From assembly GCA_002440235.1 (NCBI GenBank), contig DJRZ01000031.1:1-14056 (forward strand): a stretch of 14,056 nt of DNA. Reading direction: 5' to 3'. The notes beneath the pieces were generated by a model, which saw nothing but the letters and a program-made list of their open reading frames with translations, was not told where the DNA came from and made no database searches. Of the stretch, positions 13,236-14,056 are shown piece after piece (position 1 is the first letter of the stretch; each line of letters begins with the position of its first letter). Source of the stretch: Alphaproteobacteria bacterium UBA6347. GTDB taxonomy: Bacteria > Pseudomonadota > Alphaproteobacteria > CAAGCB01 > CAG-977. A program made the translations under genes and the position numbers.

Positions 13236-14056
13236 TTACGGCGACAGACGCACCCGATCGCCGTTGACGGCGAACATCAGCCCGACCCCCGCCGCGCGCA
13301 GTTCGTTTTCGTCGACGGCGTCGGCGTTTTTCAGCTTGAACGACCAATCGCCGCCGTCCAGCCGCCGCGCCGTTTCGATGTTGTCCGCCCCGCCCAGCGC
13401 GGAAACGACGGCGTCGGGGGCGCGGTCGCCTCCGGCGTCCGAAAGTCCGCCGCCGGTTTTCAAATATTCCTCCATCTCCGTTTTCAAATTTTCGGACATC
13501 GTGCCGAAAACGGCTTGGACGCCGTCGCCGACGCGCATCACGCCCGCCGCGCCCAGCGATTTCAGCCTGTCGTCGTCGGCTTTCGACGGATCGTTCAAAA
13601 TCAGACGCAAACGAGTGATGCAGGCGTCGAGGCTTTTAATGTTGTTCGCCCCGCCGAACGCGTCGACCAGTTTCGCCGCCATATTGCGCGCTTCGGCGCC
13701 GCGCTCCAGTCCGTCCGCGCCGGAAACTGCGGCAGATTCCTCTTCGCGCCCCGGCGTTTTCAGATTGAAAAAAGTAATCATGAAACGGAACGCGGCATAA
13801 TACAGCGCCGCGTACGCTGGTCCCAAAACAAAGACGATCCACGGTTTCGTGTCCAGCGCGTAAAACAGTCCGAAATCGATCGCGCCCTGCGAAAACGTGT
13901 AGCCGATGTGCGCGCCCGCCAGATTGACGGCGGCGAAAGCCGACCCGACCAGAACGGCGTGCGCGAAATACAGCGCGGGCGCGGCGAACAAAAACGTGAA
14001 TTCCAGCGGTTCGGTGATCCCTGTCAAAAACGCGGTCAACGCGCCGGACGCCATGA
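13236..14056 (-). CDS. PTS sugar permease EIICB, 3' part (glucose/N-acetylglucosamine family)
   Basis: The gene is cut by the right edge; 272 residues from the first visible Met are readable, and that Met is probably internal. PTS permeases import and phosphorylate a sugar across the inner membrane. The visible EIIC part has [17 protein letters not shown] and several membrane segments up to about residue 97. A linker leads to an EIIB domain (about 124-198) with the phosphorylation-site Cys145 in LDACITRLR and [17 protein letters not shown]. After it, residues 213-272 look like a second EIIB copy that has lost its cysteine ([13 protein letters not shown], then [12 protein letters not shown]). 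The family resembles NagE/PtsG; N-acetylglucosamine is a reasonable guess for this class, but the substrate is not visible. It ends 55 bases before the DUF5131 gene. Confidence 0.9.
   Translation of the reverse strand, partial: MASGALTAFLTGITEPLEFTFLFAAPALYFAHAVLVGSAFAAVNLAGAHIGYTFSQGAIDFGLFYALDTKPWIVFVLGPAYAALYYAAFRFMITFFNLKTPGREEESAAVSGADGLERGAEARNMAAKLVDAFGGANNIKSLDACITRLRLILNDPSKADDDRLKSLGAAGVMRVGDGVQAVFGTMSENLKTEMEEYLKTGGGLSDAGGDRAPDAVVSALGGADNIETARRLDGGDWSFKLKNADAVDENELRAAGVGLMFAVNGDRVRLSP

Overview
The window reads as a chromosomal piece of an alphaproteobacterium with a fairly high G+C content. The support is gene content and order: crotonase-rpsT at the left edge (in this class rpsT usually lies next to dnaA, which would be just outside the window), dut nearby, the truB-rpsO-pnp operon, and an Irr-type member of the Fur family, which is typical of this class. 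A PTS sugar permease, a DXS-like enzyme of a kind I associate with Firmicutes, and an apparently eroded ubiquinone locus suggest a host-associated, fermentative lineage, for example one of the uncultured gut alphaproteobacteria. That lifestyle is inference.

Layout. 1-1600 (minus strand): a small secreted protein, a crotonase-family enzyme and ribosomal protein S20, with two hairpins after rpsT. 1706-2983 (plus): a protein that aligns with UbiB but has lost every visible kinase motif; its stop codon overlaps that of a convergent exported Sel1-repeat protein. 3614-4560 (plus): dUTPase and an exported SH3-domain protein. 4561-4867: no protein gene, but a possible small RNA and a two-way terminator. 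4868-5275 (minus): irr with a recognisable promoter. 5400-10282 (minus): truB, rpsO, pnp and a nitronate monooxygenase-like flavoenzyme, in transcription order. 10466-12235 (plus): the DXS-like thiamine-diphosphate enzyme. 12290-14056 (minus): a DUF5131 (phage Gp37/Gp68) protein and the 3' part of a PTS EIICB gene that runs off the window.

Most of the window is housekeeping: translation (S20, S15, TruB), RNA turnover (PNPase), nucleotide hygiene (Dut) and iron/heme regulation (Irr). In many alphaproteobacteria the stretch between rpsT and dut carries mutM, ubiE, ubiB and coaBC. Here only a degenerate UbiB-like protein remains, which fits a lineage that gave up ubiquinone synthesis but kept the UbiB fold for something else.

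The best candidates for new biology are this UbiB-derived pseudokinase; the DXS-like enzyme, which lacks the arginines and the loop of true DXS; a degenerate second EIIB domain in the PTS protein; a cysteine-rich tail on the DUF5131 protein; and a possible sRNA beside irr. I saw no CRISPR array, tRNA, rRNA, insertion sequence or prophage.
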